A DNA stretch of 64,000 nucleotides, taken from NCBI RefSeq assembly GCF_004402785.1, contig NZ_SOFP01000071.1:1-64000 (forward strand). Direction: 5' to 3'. Positions 53,055 to 63,292 of this stretch are shown here, in pieces. The DNA comes from Cryobacterium algoritolerans (GTDB lineage Bacteria; Actinomycetota; Actinomycetes; Actinomycetales; Microbacteriaceae). Every line of letters starts with the position of its first letter. Positions within the stretch are counted from its first letter, which is position 1. The notes beneath the pieces are model-generated. The model was not told the DNA's origin and did no database searches. It saw only the letters and a list, made by a program, of their open reading frames with translations. The translations under genes and the position numbers were made by a program.

Positions 53055-53834
53055 TCAGCCGAAGCGGCCGGAGACGTAGTCCTCTGTGGCCTGGATGCTC
53101 GGGTTCGAAAAGATCGTCGTGGTGTCGCTGTACTCGATCAGCTTGCCCGGCTTGCCGGTTCCGGCGATGTTGAAGAACCCGGTGCGATCCGAGACCCGCG
53201 AGGCCTGTTGCATGTTGTGCGTGACGATGACGATCGTGTAATCGGCCTTCATCTCTTCGATCAGGTCCTCGATCGCGAGGGTGGAGATCGGGTCGAGGGC
53301 AGAGCAGGGCTCGTCCATCAGGATCACGTCGGGCTGCACCGCGATCGCCCGGGCGATGCAGAGGCGCTGCTGCTGGCCGCCGGAGAGGCTCGAGCCGGGC
53401 TTGTCGAGGCGATCCTTGACCTCCTGCCACAGGTTGGCGCCCTGGAGCGACTTCTCGATCAGGTCGTCGGCGTCTGACTTCGCCATCCGCCGGTTGTTCA
53501 GTTTCACGCCCGCCAGCACATTGTCGCCGATCGACATGGTCGGGAACGGGTTCGGGCGCTGGAAGACCATGCCGACCTGGCGCCGCACGAGCACCGGGTC
53601 GACGCCGGGGCCGTAGAGGTTGTTCCCGTCGATGAGCACCTCACCCTTGACGTACGCGCCGGGAATGACCTCGTGCATGCGGTTCAGCGTGCGCAGGAAG
53701 GTGGACTTGCCGCACCCGCTGGGCCCGATCAGGGCGGTGACGGTGCGGGGCTCGATCGTCAGCGACACGCCTTCGACAGCCAGAAACTTGCTGTAGTAGA
53801 CGTTGAGGTCGTTGACTTCAATGCGCTTGGACAT
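53055..53834 (-). CDS. pstB: Phosphate ABC importer ATPase
   Basis: This 259-aa ATPase of the high-affinity phosphate importer has Walker A ([17 protein letters not shown]), Q-loop ([12 protein letters not shown]), signature ([18 protein letters not shown]), Walker B ([12 protein letters not shown]) and the H-loop ([11 protein letters not shown]). AAGGA lies upstream of ATG 53834. It is the last gene of pstSCAB; a tandem repeat array directly follows its stop. Confidence 0.98.
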   Translation of the reverse strand: MSKRIEVNDLNVYYSKFLAVEGVSLTIEPRTVTALIGPSGCGKSTFLRTLNRMHEVIPGAYVKGEVLIDGNNLYGPGVDPVLVRRQVGMVFQRPNPFPTMSIGDNVLAGVKLNNRRMAKSDADDLIEKSLQGANLWQEVKDRLDKPGSSLSGGQQQRLCIARAIAVQPDVILMDEPCSALDPISTLAIEDLIEEMKADYTIVIVTHNMQQASRVSDRTGFFNIAGTGKPGKLIEYSDTTTIFSNPSIQATEDYVSGRFG

Positions 53835-53872
53835 GCATTCCTTCGAGTTGGAGGCCAGCGGCCGGGTGGAGG

Positions 53873-54961
53873 CTATCGGCCGAGCTTGGGGGAGAAGAGT
53901 TTGGCGATCAGCCGGGCGAGGGCGTTGAGCAGCATCACGATCAGGATCAGCGTGAGCGCGCCGGCCCAGGCGCGGTCGAGGTAGGCCTGCGTGTCTGTGC
54001 CCTGGTTGGCGTACTGGGTGTACACGAACACCGGCAGCGTCATCATCCGCTCACTGAACAGGTTGTAGTTCATGCTGGCGGTGAAACCGGAGATGATGAG
54101 CAGCGGCGCAGTCTCGCCGATCACCCGGGAGATCGAGATCATGATGCCGGTCACGATTCCAGCGAGGGATGTCGGCAGCACCACCTTGAGGATGGTCAGC
54201 CACTTCGGCACGCCGAGCGCGTACGCGGCCTCACGCAGCTCATTGGGCACGAGCTTGAGCATTTCCTCGCTGGAGCGCACGACCACGGGGATCATCAACA
54301 CCGACAAGGAGATCGCTCCGCCGAACCCGAACCGGATCCCCGGGTCGTTGAACAGGAGCGAGAACAGCGCGAAGGCGAACAGGCCGGCCACGATCGACGG
54401 GATGCCCGTCATCACGTCGACGAAGAAGGTGATCGCCCGCGCCAGCCGGCCGCGGCCGTACTCGGTCAGGTAGATCGCCGAGAGTAGCCCGATCGGCACG
54501 GAGATCAGCGTTGCGAGGCCTGTGATGAACAGGGTGCCGATGACGGCGTGCAGCGCGCCGCCTCCGGCGCCGACGACATTGCGCTGGGAGGACGTGAAGA
54601 ACGTCGGGGTGAGGAAGGCCGGAAGCCCGTTGATGACCGTCGTGGCCACGAGGGAGATCAGGGGGAGCAGGGCGATTACGAACGCGGCGGTGACAAGCGC
54701 CGTGACCAGCCGGTCCTTGGCCTTCCGCACGCCCTCTACGAAATAGGAGAGCAGGTAGATCGCGACGCAGTAGAGCACCGTACCGAAGAACAGGGTGCCG
54801 GCGACGTTGAAGCTGGTGCCGGCGCTGGAGAGCTGCACGATGAGGAAGACGGCCGCGGTGACCAGCCAGCTCGCCAGCAGCACGACCGGCGAGGAATGCT
54901 TGGGCAGTTTGCCGGCGGTGAGCGAGTTGGGGAGGGGCGCCGCCACAGTCGTGGTGCTCAT
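53873..54961 (-). CDS. pstA: Phosphate ABC importer permease PstA
   Basis: This 362-aa permease has the binding-protein-dependent transport fold (about 145-350) with the EAA loop [20 protein letters not shown]. The N-terminal about 110 residues form an extra set of helices beyond the minimal PstA. The open frame extends far upstream through pstC, but ATG 54961 overlaps the pstC stop by one base (TGATG) and gives the expected protein. It forms the membrane channel with PstC. Confidence 0.95.
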   Translation of the reverse strand: MSTTTVAAPLPNSLTAGKLPKHSSPVVLLASWLVTAAVFLIVQLSSAGTSFNVAGTLFFGTVLYCVAIYLLSYFVEGVRKAKDRLVTALVTAAFVIALLPLISLVATTVINGLPAFLTPTFFTSSQRNVVGAGGGALHAVIGTLFITGLATLISVPIGLLSAIYLTEYGRGRLARAITFFVDVMTGIPSIVAGLFAFALFSLLFNDPGIRFGFGGAISLSVLMIPVVVRSSEEMLKLVPNELREAAYALGVPKWLTILKVVLPTSLAGIVTGIMISISRVIGETAPLLIISGFTASMNYNLFSERMMTLPVFVYTQYANQGTDTQAYLDRAWAGALTLILIVMLLNALARLIAKLFSPKLGR

Positions 54962-55905
54962 CAGTTCGCTCCAGAGAATGCCTTGCGGCGGTTGATGATG
55001 ACCCGGGCGACCATGTTCACGGCCAGGGTGATCACGAACAGGACGAGCCCGGTGGCGAGGAGGATGTTCACGCCGGTCCCGTGCGCCTCCGGGAAGTTCA
55101 GGGCGATGTTCGCGGCGATCGTCGTCGGGTTCTGGGACGTGAGCAGCTGGAAGATGACCTGCGGGCTGGGCGAGAGCACCATGGCGACGGCCATGGTCTC
55201 GCCGAGGGCACGGCCGAGGCCGAGCATGGATGCGGAGATGATGCCGGAGCGGCCGAAAGGCAGCACCGCCATCGCGATCATCTCCCAGCGGGTCGCGCCG
55301 AGGGCCAGGGAGGCCTCCTCGTAGAGCACGGGGGTCTGCAGGAAGATCTCCCGGCAGATGGCGGTGATGATCGGTAGCACCATCACGGCCAGCACAATCG
55401 AGACCGTGAGGATCGTTCGCCCGGTCCCGGAGACGGGGCCGGCGAAGAGCGGGATCCAGCCGAACCATTCGACCAGGCTCGTGTAGAAGGGCTGCAGGAG
55501 CGGGGCAAGCACTCCGATGCCCCACAGGCCGAACACCACCGACGGCACGGCGGCCAGGAGGTCGATGATGTAGCCGAGGCCCTGGGAGAGCCTGCGCGGG
55601 GCATAGTGCGAGATGAAGAGGGCGATGCCGATCGCCAGCGGGATGGCGATCAGGAGCGCGAGCAGTGCCGACCACAGCGTGCCGAAGGCCAGAGGCCAGA
55701 CGTAGGCCCAGAAGTTGGTGGCGTCGCCGTTGAAGTCGGCGGGTGTGGCCACGAACGCCGGGAGGCTCTGCATCAGGAGGAAGGCTGCCACGGCGGCGAG
55801 CACGGCGAGGATGAGGCTGCCGGCCACCACGGTCGCGGTCGAGAAGATCCGATCGCCGGCCCGCTGGGGCGCCCGGATGGAGTCACGGGCAACGATGGTG
55901 GTCAT
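54961..55905 (-). CDS. pstC: Phosphate ABC importer permease PstC
   Basis: This 314-aa permease has six or more helices and an EAA-type loop EEASLALGATRWEMIAMAVL. The N-terminal helix VAGSLILAVLAAVAAFLLMQ and GLGYIIDLLAAVPSVVFGLW are typical of PstC. ATG 55905 has GGGAG upstream. It follows pstS after 135 bp and is coupled to pstA. Confidence 0.96.
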   Translation of the reverse strand: MTTIVARDSIRAPQRAGDRIFSTATVVAGSLILAVLAAVAAFLLMQSLPAFVATPADFNGDATNFWAYVWPLAFGTLWSALLALLIAIPLAIGIALFISHYAPRRLSQGLGYIIDLLAAVPSVVFGLWGIGVLAPLLQPFYTSLVEWFGWIPLFAGPVSGTGRTILTVSIVLAVMVLPIITAICREIFLQTPVLYEEASLALGATRWEMIAMAVLPFGRSGIISASMLGLGRALGETMAVAMVLSPSPQVIFQLLTSQNPTTIAANIALNFPEAHGTGVNILLATGLVLFVITLAVNMVARVIINRRKAFSGAN

Positions 55906-56040
55906 GCCGGGCGTCTCCCTGGAGTGGTGAGGTGCTGGATTGGGGGGAGCAGGTTCGAGCCGCTGGCCGCAAACCTAAGTGTGCCCGGTCCCAGGGGCGC
56001 ATGCAATGCGACTCCCGGGCCGGGCAGACTTCAAGCGGTG

Positions 56041-57135
56041 TTACTTGACGGTCTTGAGGACCGCGGCGACCTTGTCGGCCAGGTCGGCGGACAGCGGCGC
56101 TGCGCCACCGGCGGAGGCTGCGACGGACTGGCCGTCGGTGCCCGCCATGTAGCTGACGTAGGCCTTGACGAGCTCACCCTGGGCGGGCTTGGCGTACTCG
56201 GTGCAGACCAGCGCGTAGCTCACGAGCACGAGCGGGTAGTGCGTCGGGTCGGTGGTGAGACGGTCGATCTTGATGGCGATGTCGCTCGCGTCGCGGCCCT
56301 GGACGAGGGGCGAGTCGTTCACGACGGCGGCAGCGGCTTTGGCCGTGTAGCCGACGAACTTGTCGCCGACCTTGATCTTCGCAACGCCGAGCTTGCCGGC
56401 CTTGGACGCATCCGCATAGCCGATGGTGCCGGTGCCGTTGGTGACGGCGTCGACGACACCGGAGGTGCCCTTGGCGCCTTCACCGGTCTTGAACGGGAAG
56501 GGGTCAGCCGGCTTCTCGGTCCACACGTCGGGTGCGGTCTGGTTCAGGTAGTCGGAGAAGTTCTTCGTGGTGCCGGAGTCATCCGAGCGGTGCACGGCCG
56601 TGATGGCCGTCGTGGGCAGGGTGGCCTTCGGGTTCAAGGCGGCGATGGCCGGGTCGTTCCAGGTGGTGATGTCGCCCTTGAAGATCTTCGCGAGCGTGGC
56701 CGAGTCGAGGTTGAGGTCCTTGACGCCCTCGACGTTGAAGATAACGGCGATGGGGGAGATGTAGACCGGGAGGTCGACAGCCTTGCCGGTCGGGGCGCAG
56801 GCGGCGAACGTGCCAGCCAACTCCTCGTCCTTCAGGTAGGAGTCACTGCCGGCGAAGTCGGAGCCGCCCGCGATGAATGTTGCGCGGCCTGCGCCGGAGC
56901 CGGACGGGTCGTAGTTGACCGTGACGCCGGGGTTGGCGGTCTGGAACGCTGCGATCCAGGCTTCCTGGGCTGAGCCCTGAGCGGACGAGCCCGCGCCGGT
57001 CAGGGTACCGGTGAGAGTGCTCGCGGAAGCGGCGTCGGAGGCGGCCGGAGCGGCCTCGTTCGCGGCGCAGGAGGACAGTGCAAGAGCGGCAACGACGGCG
57101 ATGACCGCGGGTCGGCCAAAACGCGTGAAATTCAC
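56041..57135 (-). CDS. pstS: Phosphate-binding lipoprotein PstS
   Basis: This 364-aa secreted lipoprotein has signal peptide residues 1-22 and the lipobox LSSC with Cys23. The mature protein shows phosphate-binding loops GAGSSAQGSAQEAW, YDPSGSGAGRATFIAGGSDF and HRSDDSGTTKNFSDYL. It captures phosphate outside the membrane for PstCAB. A PHO box (57241-57272) lies about 105 nt upstream, so PhoP-controlled expression at low phosphate is expected. Confidence 0.97.
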   Translation of the reverse strand: MNFTRFGRPAVIAVVAALALSSCAANEAAPAASDAASASTLTGTLTGAGSSAQGSAQEAWIAAFQTANPGVTVNYDPSGSGAGRATFIAGGSDFAGSDSYLKDEELAGTFAACAPTGKAVDLPVYISPIAVIFNVEGVKDLNLDSATLAKIFKGDITTWNDPAIAALNPKATLPTTAITAVHRSDDSGTTKNFSDYLNQTAPDVWTEKPADPFPFKTGEGAKGTSGVVDAVTNGTGTIGYADASKAGKLGVAKIKVGDKFVGYTAKAAAAVVNDSPLVQGRDASDIAIKIDRLTTDPTHYPLVLVSYALVCTEYAKPAQGELVKAYVSYMAGTDGQSVAASAGGAAPLSADLADKVAAVLKTVK

Positions 57136-57240
57136 AAGGATCCCTTTCGAGGGTTGACTGCAGAATTACTGGAATGCAAGGCAGAGGCCGGTGCTGGCCC
57201 CGGTGAGACCATATTCGTCACGATTAACGACACTCCCCCC

Positions 57241-57272
57241 GTGAGGTGAACGGCAGGTTAACGCGCGTCAAC
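57241..57272 (-). promoter_or_regulatory. PHO box upstream of pstS
   Basis: On the minus strand three direct repeat units follow each other: GTTGACGCGC, GTTAACCTGCC and GTTCACCTCAC. This is the 11-nt periodic GTTCACC-type repeat bound by actinobacterial PhoP. A TATGGT (57210-57215 region) is positioned downstream as a possible -10. Confidence 0.7.
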
Positions 57273-57308
57273 GAATCGATCGGCCGTGAAGGCCGTCCAA
57301 CGGCTGGC

Positions 57309-58247
57309 CTAGACGGTGGGGGCGTGCGTTTCGATGGCGACGATGCCCGCGCTCGGGTTCTCGGCCGAGAGGTGCACGACCGCGAACGCCCCGGTGTCCA
57401 GGCTCGCGGCGTCGGCGACGACCGCACCGAAGGTCGTCCCGGTGGCGAGGGCAATTTCGTGGAGAATCTCGGGCAGCACGGGTCCATGGCTGCAGATCAC
57501 GGCGGACTTGCGTGAGCGCACCCGTTTGCCGATGCCCGAGCGCACGTCGGCGAGACCCTGCTCGAAGGCGTCCTGGCTGAACACCTCTGTGCGCTTGATC
57601 TGGATGCCGGTGGCTGCCGAGAGCGGCGCCACCGTCGTGACGCAGCGGGTCGCGGTGCTGGAGATGATGCGGCGGGGACGCCACGCGGCAATGGTGCCGA
57701 CGAGACCGGCTGCCTGGGAGACCCCGCGTTCGGAGAGGGGGCGGGTGCTGTCCGGGCCGTCCCAGCTGCCCGGCTGCACCGCCTTGCCGTGCCGGAGCGC
57801 GATCAGCGCGAAGGTGCGGGTGACGCCGGCGTCGACGAGCTTCGCGAACGCGTCGACGATCTCGACATCGGGGGTGTAGCTGAGGTAGGTCCTGGCCTTC
57901 TTGATCGTGACCCATTCGATCGCGGCGACCTCACCGTTGGGCACGAAGGTGGAGCGCTGGATCGCCTCCGGGCTCACCTCGGCGGCCCAGTAGTGCACGA
58001 CCTTCTCCCGGCCGCCCGGCATTGAGTAGGTGGAGATTCCCAGCGGCACGCCGAGGGCCACCGCCAGCCCGGTTTCCTCCTCGATCTCCCGCACCGCCGT
58101 CTGCGGCAGCGTCTCGCCCGGATCGACCTTTCCCTTGGGAATGGTCACGTCGCCGTAGACCGTGCGGTGGATGAGAAGCACGTGCATCTTCCCCTCGATC
58201 AGGCGCCAGCAGACGGCGCCGGCGGCGAAGATCGGCAACTCCGTCAT
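57309..58247 (-). CDS. mutT1: MutT1-type Nudix hydrolase fused to histidine phosphatase
   Basis: This 312-aa two-domain protein is like mycobacterial MutT1. The Nudix domain (about 5-135) carries the box [20 protein letters not shown] followed by TG. A SixA-type histidine phosphatase domain (about 145-312) follows, with catalytic RHG in [11 protein letters not shown]. Such proteins clean up oxidised nucleotides (8-oxo-dGTP) and dinucleoside polyphosphates. ATG 58247 overlaps the ppk1 stop (ATGA), so it is translated with polyphosphate kinase. Confidence 0.93.
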   Translation of the reverse strand: MTELPIFAAGAVCWRLIEGKMHVLLIHRTVYGDVTIPKGKVDPGETLPQTAVREIEEETGLAVALGVPLGISTYSMPGGREKVVHYWAAEVSPEAIQRSTFVPNGEVAAIEWVTIKKARTYLSYTPDVEIVDAFAKLVDAGVTRTFALIALRHGKAVQPGSWDGPDSTRPLSERGVSQAAGLVGTIAAWRPRRIISSTATRCVTTVAPLSAATGIQIKRTEVFSQDAFEQGLADVRSGIGKRVRSRKSAVICSHGPVLPEILHEIALATGTTFGAVVADAASLDTGAFAVVHLSAENPSAGIVAIETHAPTV

Positions 58248-60418
58248 CGCCGGCCCGTCGGACGCTTGCGGAGGGAGATCTGCTGCATGAGCCGGTTCTG
58301 CATGTCGTCGAGCGGATGCCCGGCGCCGTCCAGGTGGTGGCGCATCCACTCACCCGAGCTGTCGAGCCACCACGAGGCAGTGCGGTCGTCCATCGCCCGG
58401 TTGAACAGCGCATCGATCTCGCTGAGGTGCTCAGGGTCGACGAGGCGCACGAGCGCCTCGACCCTGCGGTCGAGGTTACGGTGCATCATGTCGGCGCTGC
58501 CGATGAACACCTGCCGGTCGCCGGCGTTGTGGAAGGAGAAGATCCGCGAGTGTTCGAGATAGCGGCCGAGGATGGATCGCACCTTGATCGACTCGCTCAT
58601 ACCCGGCACCCCCGGTTTCAGGCTGCAGATTCCGCGCACCCAGATCTCGATCGGCACCCTGGCCTGGCTGGCACGGTAGAGCGCGTCGATGATGGCCTCG
58701 TCGACCATCGAGTTCACCTTGATCCGAATGCCGGACGGCTTGCCGGCGAGGGCGGTCGTTGTCTCGTCGGCGATGTTCTTGAGCAGGGCCCGCCGCAGGT
58801 GCAGCGGCGCCACGAGGAGACGTTTGAACTTCTTCTCGATGGCGTAGCCGGACAGTTCGTTGAACAGCCGGGTGAGGTCCTTGCCGACCTGCGGGTCGGT
58901 GGTGAGCAGGCCAAGGTCCTCATAGAGCCGGCTGGTCTTCGGGTTGTAGTTTCCGGTGCCGATGTGGCTGTAGTGCCGAAGCAGACCGTCTTCATTGCGC
59001 ACCACCAGGGCGAGCTTGCAGTGCGTCTTCAACCCGACCAGGCCGTAGACGACGTGCACGCCGGCCTTCTCGAGCTTGCGCGCCCAGGAGATGTTGGCCT
59101 GCTCGTCGAAGCGGGCCTTGATCTCGACCAGGGCGAGCACCTGCTTACCGGATTCCGCGGCGTCGATGAGAGCCTCGACGATGGGGCTGTCGCCCGAGGT
59201 GCGGTAGAGGGTCTGCTTGATCGCGAGCACGTTCGGGTCGGCGGCGGCCTGTTCGAGGAACGCCTGCACGCTGGTTGCGAACGACTCGTACGGGTGGTGC
59301 AGCAGGATGTCCCGGCGGCGGATGGAGCTGAAGATGTCCGGCTGCGCGTTCGGCTCGCCGGCCATCAGCTGCACGGCCGTCGTCGGCACGTGCTTTGCGT
59401 AGTGCAGGTCGGGCCGGTCGATCCGCAGGTCGAAGAGGCCGCCGAGGTCGAGCGGGGCCGGCAGCCGGTAGACCTCCTGCTCGGTCACGTCGAGCTCACG
59501 GACGAGGAGTCCGAGGGTCACCTCGTCCATGTCCTCGGTGATCTCGAGGCGGATGGGCGGGCCGAAACGGCGCCGCAGCAGCTCCTTCTCGAGGGCCTTG
59601 ATCAGGTTCTCGGTTTCGTCTTCCTCGATCTCGACGTCTTCGTTCCGGGTCACTCGGAAGACGTGTTGTTCGAGGATGTCCATGCCCGGGAACAGGTCGC
59701 CGAGGTGGTTGGCGATGAGATCTTCGAGCGTGATGAAGCGCACGCTTTCCACATTCTCGCGCCGGTCCACCCGGATGAAGCGCGGCAGCATGGTCGGCAC
59801 CTTGAGCCGGGCGAACTCCTGCTTGCCGGTCTTCGAGTTACGCACGCGCACGGCGAGGTTGAGCGAGAGCCCGGAGATGTACGGGAAAGGGTGCACCGGG
59901 TCGACGGCCAGCGGCATCAGCACCGGGAAGATCTGGTTCGAGAAATAGCCGCGGAGCGAGCGGTGGTCGGCCTCGTCGAGGGTGTCCCACTTGACGATGT
60001 CGATGCCGGCCTCGGAGAGTGCCGGGATGACCAGGTCCTGGAAGGCATGCGCGTGCCTGGCCTGCAACACGTGCGCTGCCGCGGAGATGTCGGAGAGGGC
60101 ATCCTGGGGAGCCCGCCCGATGTTGGTGGGCACCGCGAGACCGGTGAGGATGCGCCGCTTCAGCCCGGCAACCCGCACCATGAAGAACTCGTCCAGGTTG
60201 CTCGCGAAGATGGCGAGGAAGTTGGTGCGCTCGAGCACCGGCAGGTCGGGGTCCTCGGCGAGTTCGAGCACACGCTGGTTGAAGGCCAGCCAGCTCAGCT
60301 CGCGGTCGAGGTAGCGGTCGGCCGGCAGAGCGGGGTCGTTCGTGCCGACCAGGGGATCGAAATCGTCGTCGAAGTCAGTACCGAGACCGGAGTCCGTCGG
60401 GATGTTGTCGCCGTCCAT
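58244..60418 (-). CDS. ppk1: Polyphosphate kinase 1
   Basis: This 724-aa enzyme reversibly polymerises the gamma-phosphate of ATP into polyphosphate. It has the four-domain PPK1 layout: an N-terminal helical domain with [19 protein letters not shown], a middle domain with [13 protein letters not shown], and two phospholipase-D-like C-terminal domains. The autophosphorylated histidine is His485 in [28 protein letters not shown] and [15 protein letters not shown] are conserved. It is upstream of mutT1 on the same strand and close to pstSCAB. Confidence 0.97.
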   Translation of the reverse strand: MDGDNIPTDSGLGTDFDDDFDPLVGTNDPALPADRYLDRELSWLAFNQRVLELAEDPDLPVLERTNFLAIFASNLDEFFMVRVAGLKRRILTGLAVPTNIGRAPQDALSDISAAAHVLQARHAHAFQDLVIPALSEAGIDIVKWDTLDEADHRSLRGYFSNQIFPVLMPLAVDPVHPFPYISGLSLNLAVRVRNSKTGKQEFARLKVPTMLPRFIRVDRRENVESVRFITLEDLIANHLGDLFPGMDILEQHVFRVTRNEDVEIEEDETENLIKALEKELLRRRFGPPIRLEITEDMDEVTLGLLVRELDVTEQEVYRLPAPLDLGGLFDLRIDRPDLHYAKHVPTTAVQLMAGEPNAQPDIFSSIRRRDILLHHPYESFATSVQAFLEQAAADPNVLAIKQTLYRTSGDSPIVEALIDAAESGKQVLALVEIKARFDEQANISWARKLEKAGVHVVYGLVGLKTHCKLALVVRNEDGLLRHYSHIGTGNYNPKTSRLYEDLGLLTTDPQVGKDLTRLFNELSGYAIEKKFKRLLVAPLHLRRALLKNIADETTTALAGKPSGIRIKVNSMVDEAIIDALYRASQARVPIEIWVRGICSLKPGVPGMSESIKVRSILGRYLEHSRIFSFHNAGDRQVFIGSADMMHRNLDRRVEALVRLVDPEHLSEIDALFNRAMDDRTASWWLDSSGEWMRHHLDGAGHPLDDMQNRLMQQISLRKRPTGRR

Positions 60419-60475
60419 CTGTCCATCTTGACACCGAGTGCAGGGCCGAGGCGACGATCCGGCATGAACGGATGG

Positions 60476-61381
60476 CTAACGCGGGTCCCGCCGGTACTGC
60501 ACGTCGACGGTGTGGTCGGTGAAACCGAGCGAGCGGTACAGGTGCACGGCGGCCGTGCTGTCCGCCTCGACGTAGAGGGCCGCAACGGTGCAGCCCCTGG
60601 AATGGAGGCGTTCGAGGCCCGCGAGCATCAGCCGGCGGCCCAGACCCCGCCCTGCGGCGGCCGGCTGCACGCCGATGACGTAGATCTCACCGACGGCTTC
60701 GCCCGGCTCGATCTTGAGCCAGTTGTAGCCGAGCATGCTGCCGCTTGCCCGGTCGCGGGCGAGCAGGAAATCGCCCGCGTCGAACCAGGGCTCGGACTGC
60801 CTGGCCTCGAGGTCGGCCAGGGTGAGCGCACCCTGCTCGGGGTGATTCGCGAAGACGAGGGCGTTCAGGGCGACCCACTCGGCGTCGTCTGCCCCGGGGC
60901 GGAAGTGGCCGATGTTCGTCGCGGCGGCGCGAGAGTCATCGAGGTCCGCCGGATCGACAACGTCGCCGGTGCCTGTGGGGAGCGGCATGCGAAGTTGTAG
61001 CAGGGTGCGGTCGGCGATGAATCCGAACCGGGCGGCGAGGGCCTGGGCGCCCGGGTGGTCGCCGTGTGACCAGACGGTCAGTTCCCCCGGCACGCCGGGC
61101 AGGAGCGCGGCGAGTGCGGCGGCGCCGTGCCCGAGGCGCCGGGCACCGGGTCGCACGACGAGGTCGAGTTCCCCCCGCCCGGTGACCACCGCGCCGACGT
61201 AGCTTCCCAGGTCGGAGAGGAGCAGCGGGGTGCGTCGCCGGGCGGACACGTCGAACAGGGACTGCTCGTTGAACGGGCGATAGCCGTCGGCCGCCTCGGC
61301 CTCGGCTGCGATTCCCAGGAGCTCAGCCGTGAACGCGGCATCCGCCGGGTCAGGCCCTGACCGGATGAATTCCACGCACAC
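60476..61381 (-). CDS. mshD: Mycothiol synthase
   Basis: This 301-aa protein has two GNAT domains. The second (about 150-301) is the active acetyltransferase, with the CoA loop [39 protein letters not shown] and the MshD-typical [10 protein letters not shown] and YNWLKIEP. The first domain is degenerate. It acetylates Cys-GlcN-Ins in the last step of mycothiol synthesis, the actinobacterial thiol. The start is GTG 61381, inside the 3' end of glnR (32-bp overlap). Confidence 0.95.
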   Translation of the reverse strand: MCVEFIRSGPDPADAAFTAELLGIAAEAEAADGYRPFNEQSLFDVSARRRTPLLLSDLGSYVGAVVTGRGELDLVVRPGARRLGHGAAALAALLPGVPGELTVWSHGDHPGAQALAARFGFIADRTLLQLRMPLPTGTGDVVDPADLDDSRAAATNIGHFRPGADDAEWVALNALVFANHPEQGALTLADLEARQSEPWFDAGDFLLARDRASGSMLGYNWLKIEPGEAVGEIYVIGVQPAAAGRGLGRRLMLAGLERLHSRGCTVAALYVEADSTAAVHLYRSLGFTDHTVDVQYRRDPR

Positions 61382-62042
61382 CGTCCTCTTCCGTCACGTT
61401 GAAGCGGTATCCGACGTTGCGCACCGTGCCGATCAGCGACTCCTGGTCGCCGAGCTTGGCGCGCAGTCGGCGCACGTGCACGTCTACCGTGCGGGTGCCG
61501 CCGAAGTAGTCGTAGCCCCAGACCTCGCTGAGCAGCTGCTCCCGGGTGAACACCCTCGACGGGTGGGCGGCGAGGAAGCGCAGCAACTCGAACTCCTTGT
61601 AGGTGAGATCGAGGGGCCGTCCGTGCACCTTCGCCGAATAGCTGGCCTCGTCGATGACCACACCGGCCGCGCGGATGGTGGCGGACTCCTCCGGGCGCGG
61701 GGCGCGACCGACTGCCAAACGGATGCGCGCATCCACCTCGGCCGGACCGGCCGCGTCGAGAATCACGTCGTCGACGCCCCAGTCCGCGCTGACCGCGGCC
61801 AGCCCTCCCTCGGTGATCACGAGCAGGACCGGAACCGTGTTCCCGGTCGTGCGCAGAATCTGGCAGAGTGACCTGGCGGCGATCAGGTTGCTCCGGGCAT
61901 CGACCAAGATCGCGTCGGCGTCGGGCGCGTTGACGAGCTGGTCCGGCTGGGCCGGAATGATGCGCGTGCCGTGCGACAGCAACGCCAGGGCGGGGAGAAC
62001 CTCGCTGTTGACCGCCGAGGTCAGGATCAACAACTGCGCCAC
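61350..62042 (-). CDS. glnR: GlnR-type OmpR-family nitrogen regulator
   Basis: This 230-aa response regulator has an atypical receiver domain (about 1-115) and a winged-helix output domain. The receiver stretches [29 protein letters not shown] and [19 protein letters not shown] follow actinomycete GlnR. The output domain has [40 protein letters not shown] and [12 protein letters not shown]. GlnR controls ammonium assimilation genes as an unphosphorylated dimer. GTG 62042 is chosen because GGAGGG lies five bases upstream. mshD follows and overlaps, an arrangement also known in Streptomyces. Confidence 0.92.
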   Translation of the reverse strand: MAQLLILTSAVNSEVLPALALLSHGTRIIPAQPDQLVNAPDADAILVDARSNLIAARSLCQILRTTGNTVPVLLVITEGGLAAVSADWGVDDVILDAAGPAEVDARIRLAVGRAPRPEESATIRAAGVVIDEASYSAKVHGRPLDLTYKEFELLRFLAAHPSRVFTREQLLSEVWGYDYFGGTRTVDVHVRRLRAKLGDQESLIGTVRNVGYRFNVTEEDGVRGIHPVRA

Positions 62043-62102
62043 GCGCACCCTCCAAGGATCGTGGCCCAATACTAGCGTGCCGCGAATGTGCCCCGGGCAG
62101 GG

Positions 62103-62108
62103 CAGAAT
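62103..62108 (+). promoter_or_regulatory. Possible leaderless -10 box
   Basis: CAGAAT lies 6 nt before GTG 62115; the GAGG in between is too close to act as a normal ribosome site. Confidence 0.4.
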
Positions 62109-62114
62109 GAGAGG

Positions 62115-62378
62115 GTGAGCTGGCAGTGGAAGAGCATCGTGGTGGTCTGGCTGTTCGCGCTCGTCTGCGCGGTGCTGACCGGGCTGCTGTCCTTCCCCGG
62201 TCAGGCGCTGGTCTGGATCGGACTGTCGTTCGCCGGTTGCGTGATCGGAACGCTGTGCGTTCAGCTCGCGACCGGCCGCAAAGAGGGCTATGTGAACCGC
62301 GTGACGGTGAGCCTCGTCGGCGCCGTGGCTGTGCTTGCCGGAGCCACCGGAATCTTCGCGCTGGCCGGCCTCGCCTAG
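62115..62378 (+). CDS. Small membrane protein, two to three helices
   Basis: This 87-aa hydrophobic protein has helices around [39 protein letters not shown] and [21 protein letters not shown] basic loop ([12 protein letters not shown]) lies between the last two. No family was recognised. GTG 62115 is chosen over the frame start at 62088 because the mature hydrophobic pattern begins there. Confidence 0.7.
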   Translation: MSWQWKSIVVVWLFALVCAVLTGLLSFPGQALVWIGLSFAGCVIGTLCVQLATGRKEGYVNRVTVSLVGAVAVLAGATGIFALAGLA

Positions 62379-62396
62379 ATTTCGCCCGAGGGCGGC

Positions 62397-62402
62397 TAGA
62401 GT
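62397..62402 (+). promoter_or_regulatory. Leaderless -10 box of the 37-aa ORF
   Basis: TAGAGT ends 6 nt before ATG 62409. Confidence 0.55.
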
Positions 62403-62408
62403 TGAGCC

Positions 62409-62522
62409 ATGTCAACCCTCGCACTCGAAATCTTCTTCCTGGGGCTGCTCGCGCTGGCGAGTCTGTCGATCGCCTGGGTCTCCGGAATCGTCCTGTTCAA
62501 GCTGTTTCGGGGGCAGCGGTAG
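62409..62522 (+). CDS. Single-helix small membrane protein (37 aa)
   Basis: This short ORF ([10 protein letters not shown] start, [10 protein letters not shown] end) encodes one long hydrophobic helix followed by a basic tail, the pattern of a tail-in small membrane protein. It starts at ATG 62409, 6 nt after a TAGAGT -10 box, and ends six bases before the nitrobindin-like ORF. The two are therefore probably on one leaderless mRNA. It is too short for a confident family call. Confidence 0.6.
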   Translation: MSTLALEIFFLGLLALASLSIAWVSGIVLFKLFRGQR

Positions 62523-62528
62523 CTTTCG

Positions 62529-63143
62529 ATGTTCGAGCTTCCCACCCAGCTCCCGTCCGAACTCGTCCCGCTCTCGTGGCTTGTCGGCGTCTGGGAGGGT
62601 TCCGGCATCCTCGATTACGCCATCGGCGACACCGCGGTCACCCGGGAATTCGGCCATCGGCTGAGCTTCAGTCATGACGGCCTGCCGCACCTGAACTACA
62701 GTTCGTACACCTGGCTCGAACCGGTGCCGGGCTCCGGCAGCGATGAGAAGACCCCGTTGATGACGGAGACGGGCTACTGGCGGCTGAGTCGACCGCAGGG
62801 GACCGGCGATCCGGGCCCAGGTATGCTGCCAGCCGAGGGCGACTATTCGTTCGTCAACGCGGCGGCGGTCGAGACGCTCCGTAATGCTGACGGCGGGTTC
62901 GACATCGACGTGACCCTCGTGCATCCCGGGGGAGTGGCCGAGATCTACCTGGGCCAGGTGAAGGGACCCCGGATCGACCTGGCCACGGATGCCGTGATGC
63001 GTACCCAGGGTGCCAAGGGGTATTCGGCGGCCACCCGGTTGTACGGCCTGGTTGAGGGCCACCTGCTATGGGCCTGGGACATCGCGGCACTGGGCCAGCC
63101 ACTCCGCACGCACGCCTCCGGCCGGCTCAAACGGGTCGAATGA
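62529..63143 (+). CDS. Nitrobindin-like (FABP/DUF1794) heme-binding beta-barrel protein
   Basis: This 204-aa protein is of the THAP4/nitrobindin family. The diagnostic LVGVWEGSG motif is near residue 20 and FGHRLSFSHDGLPHLNYSSY follows. The C-terminal GLVEGHLLWAWDIAALGQPL and HASGRLKR carry candidate heme-ligand histidines. The mycobacterial homologue Rv2717c binds ferric heme and scavenges peroxynitrite or NO, by published work. No signal peptide is present. It sits upstream of ygfZ. Confidence 0.85.
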   Translation: MFELPTQLPSELVPLSWLVGVWEGSGILDYAIGDTAVTREFGHRLSFSHDGLPHLNYSSYTWLEPVPGSGSDEKTPLMTETGYWRLSRPQGTGDPGPGMLPAEGDYSFVNAAAVETLRNADGGFDIDVTLVHPGGVAEIYLGQVKGPRIDLATDAVMRTQGAKGYSAATRLYGLVEGHLLWAWDIAALGQPLRTHASGRLKRVE

Positions 63144-63292
63144 CCCTGGCCTGCCGTCGTCAAACGGCGTCCGATGGGCAACCCGCCCCTCGCCCCGTTT
63201 AACCGGCCGGCCCCAGCCCGATCGGTTAGGCTCCCGGACACCACGACCCGTTTGATCAGTCGGGCCCGACAGCACGTTTGGAAAGAGCGCTC

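Noticed and set aside
53873-55675. 600-aa PstA reading starting far inside pstC
   Set aside because: The first about 240 residues are an Arg/Pro-rich out-of-frame reading of pstC; ATG 54961 gives normal PstA.
58316-61000. 894-aa plus-strand open frame across ppk1 and mshD
   Set aside because: Shadow of two well-recognised minus-strand genes; translation is Val/Glu/Gly-rich without motifs.
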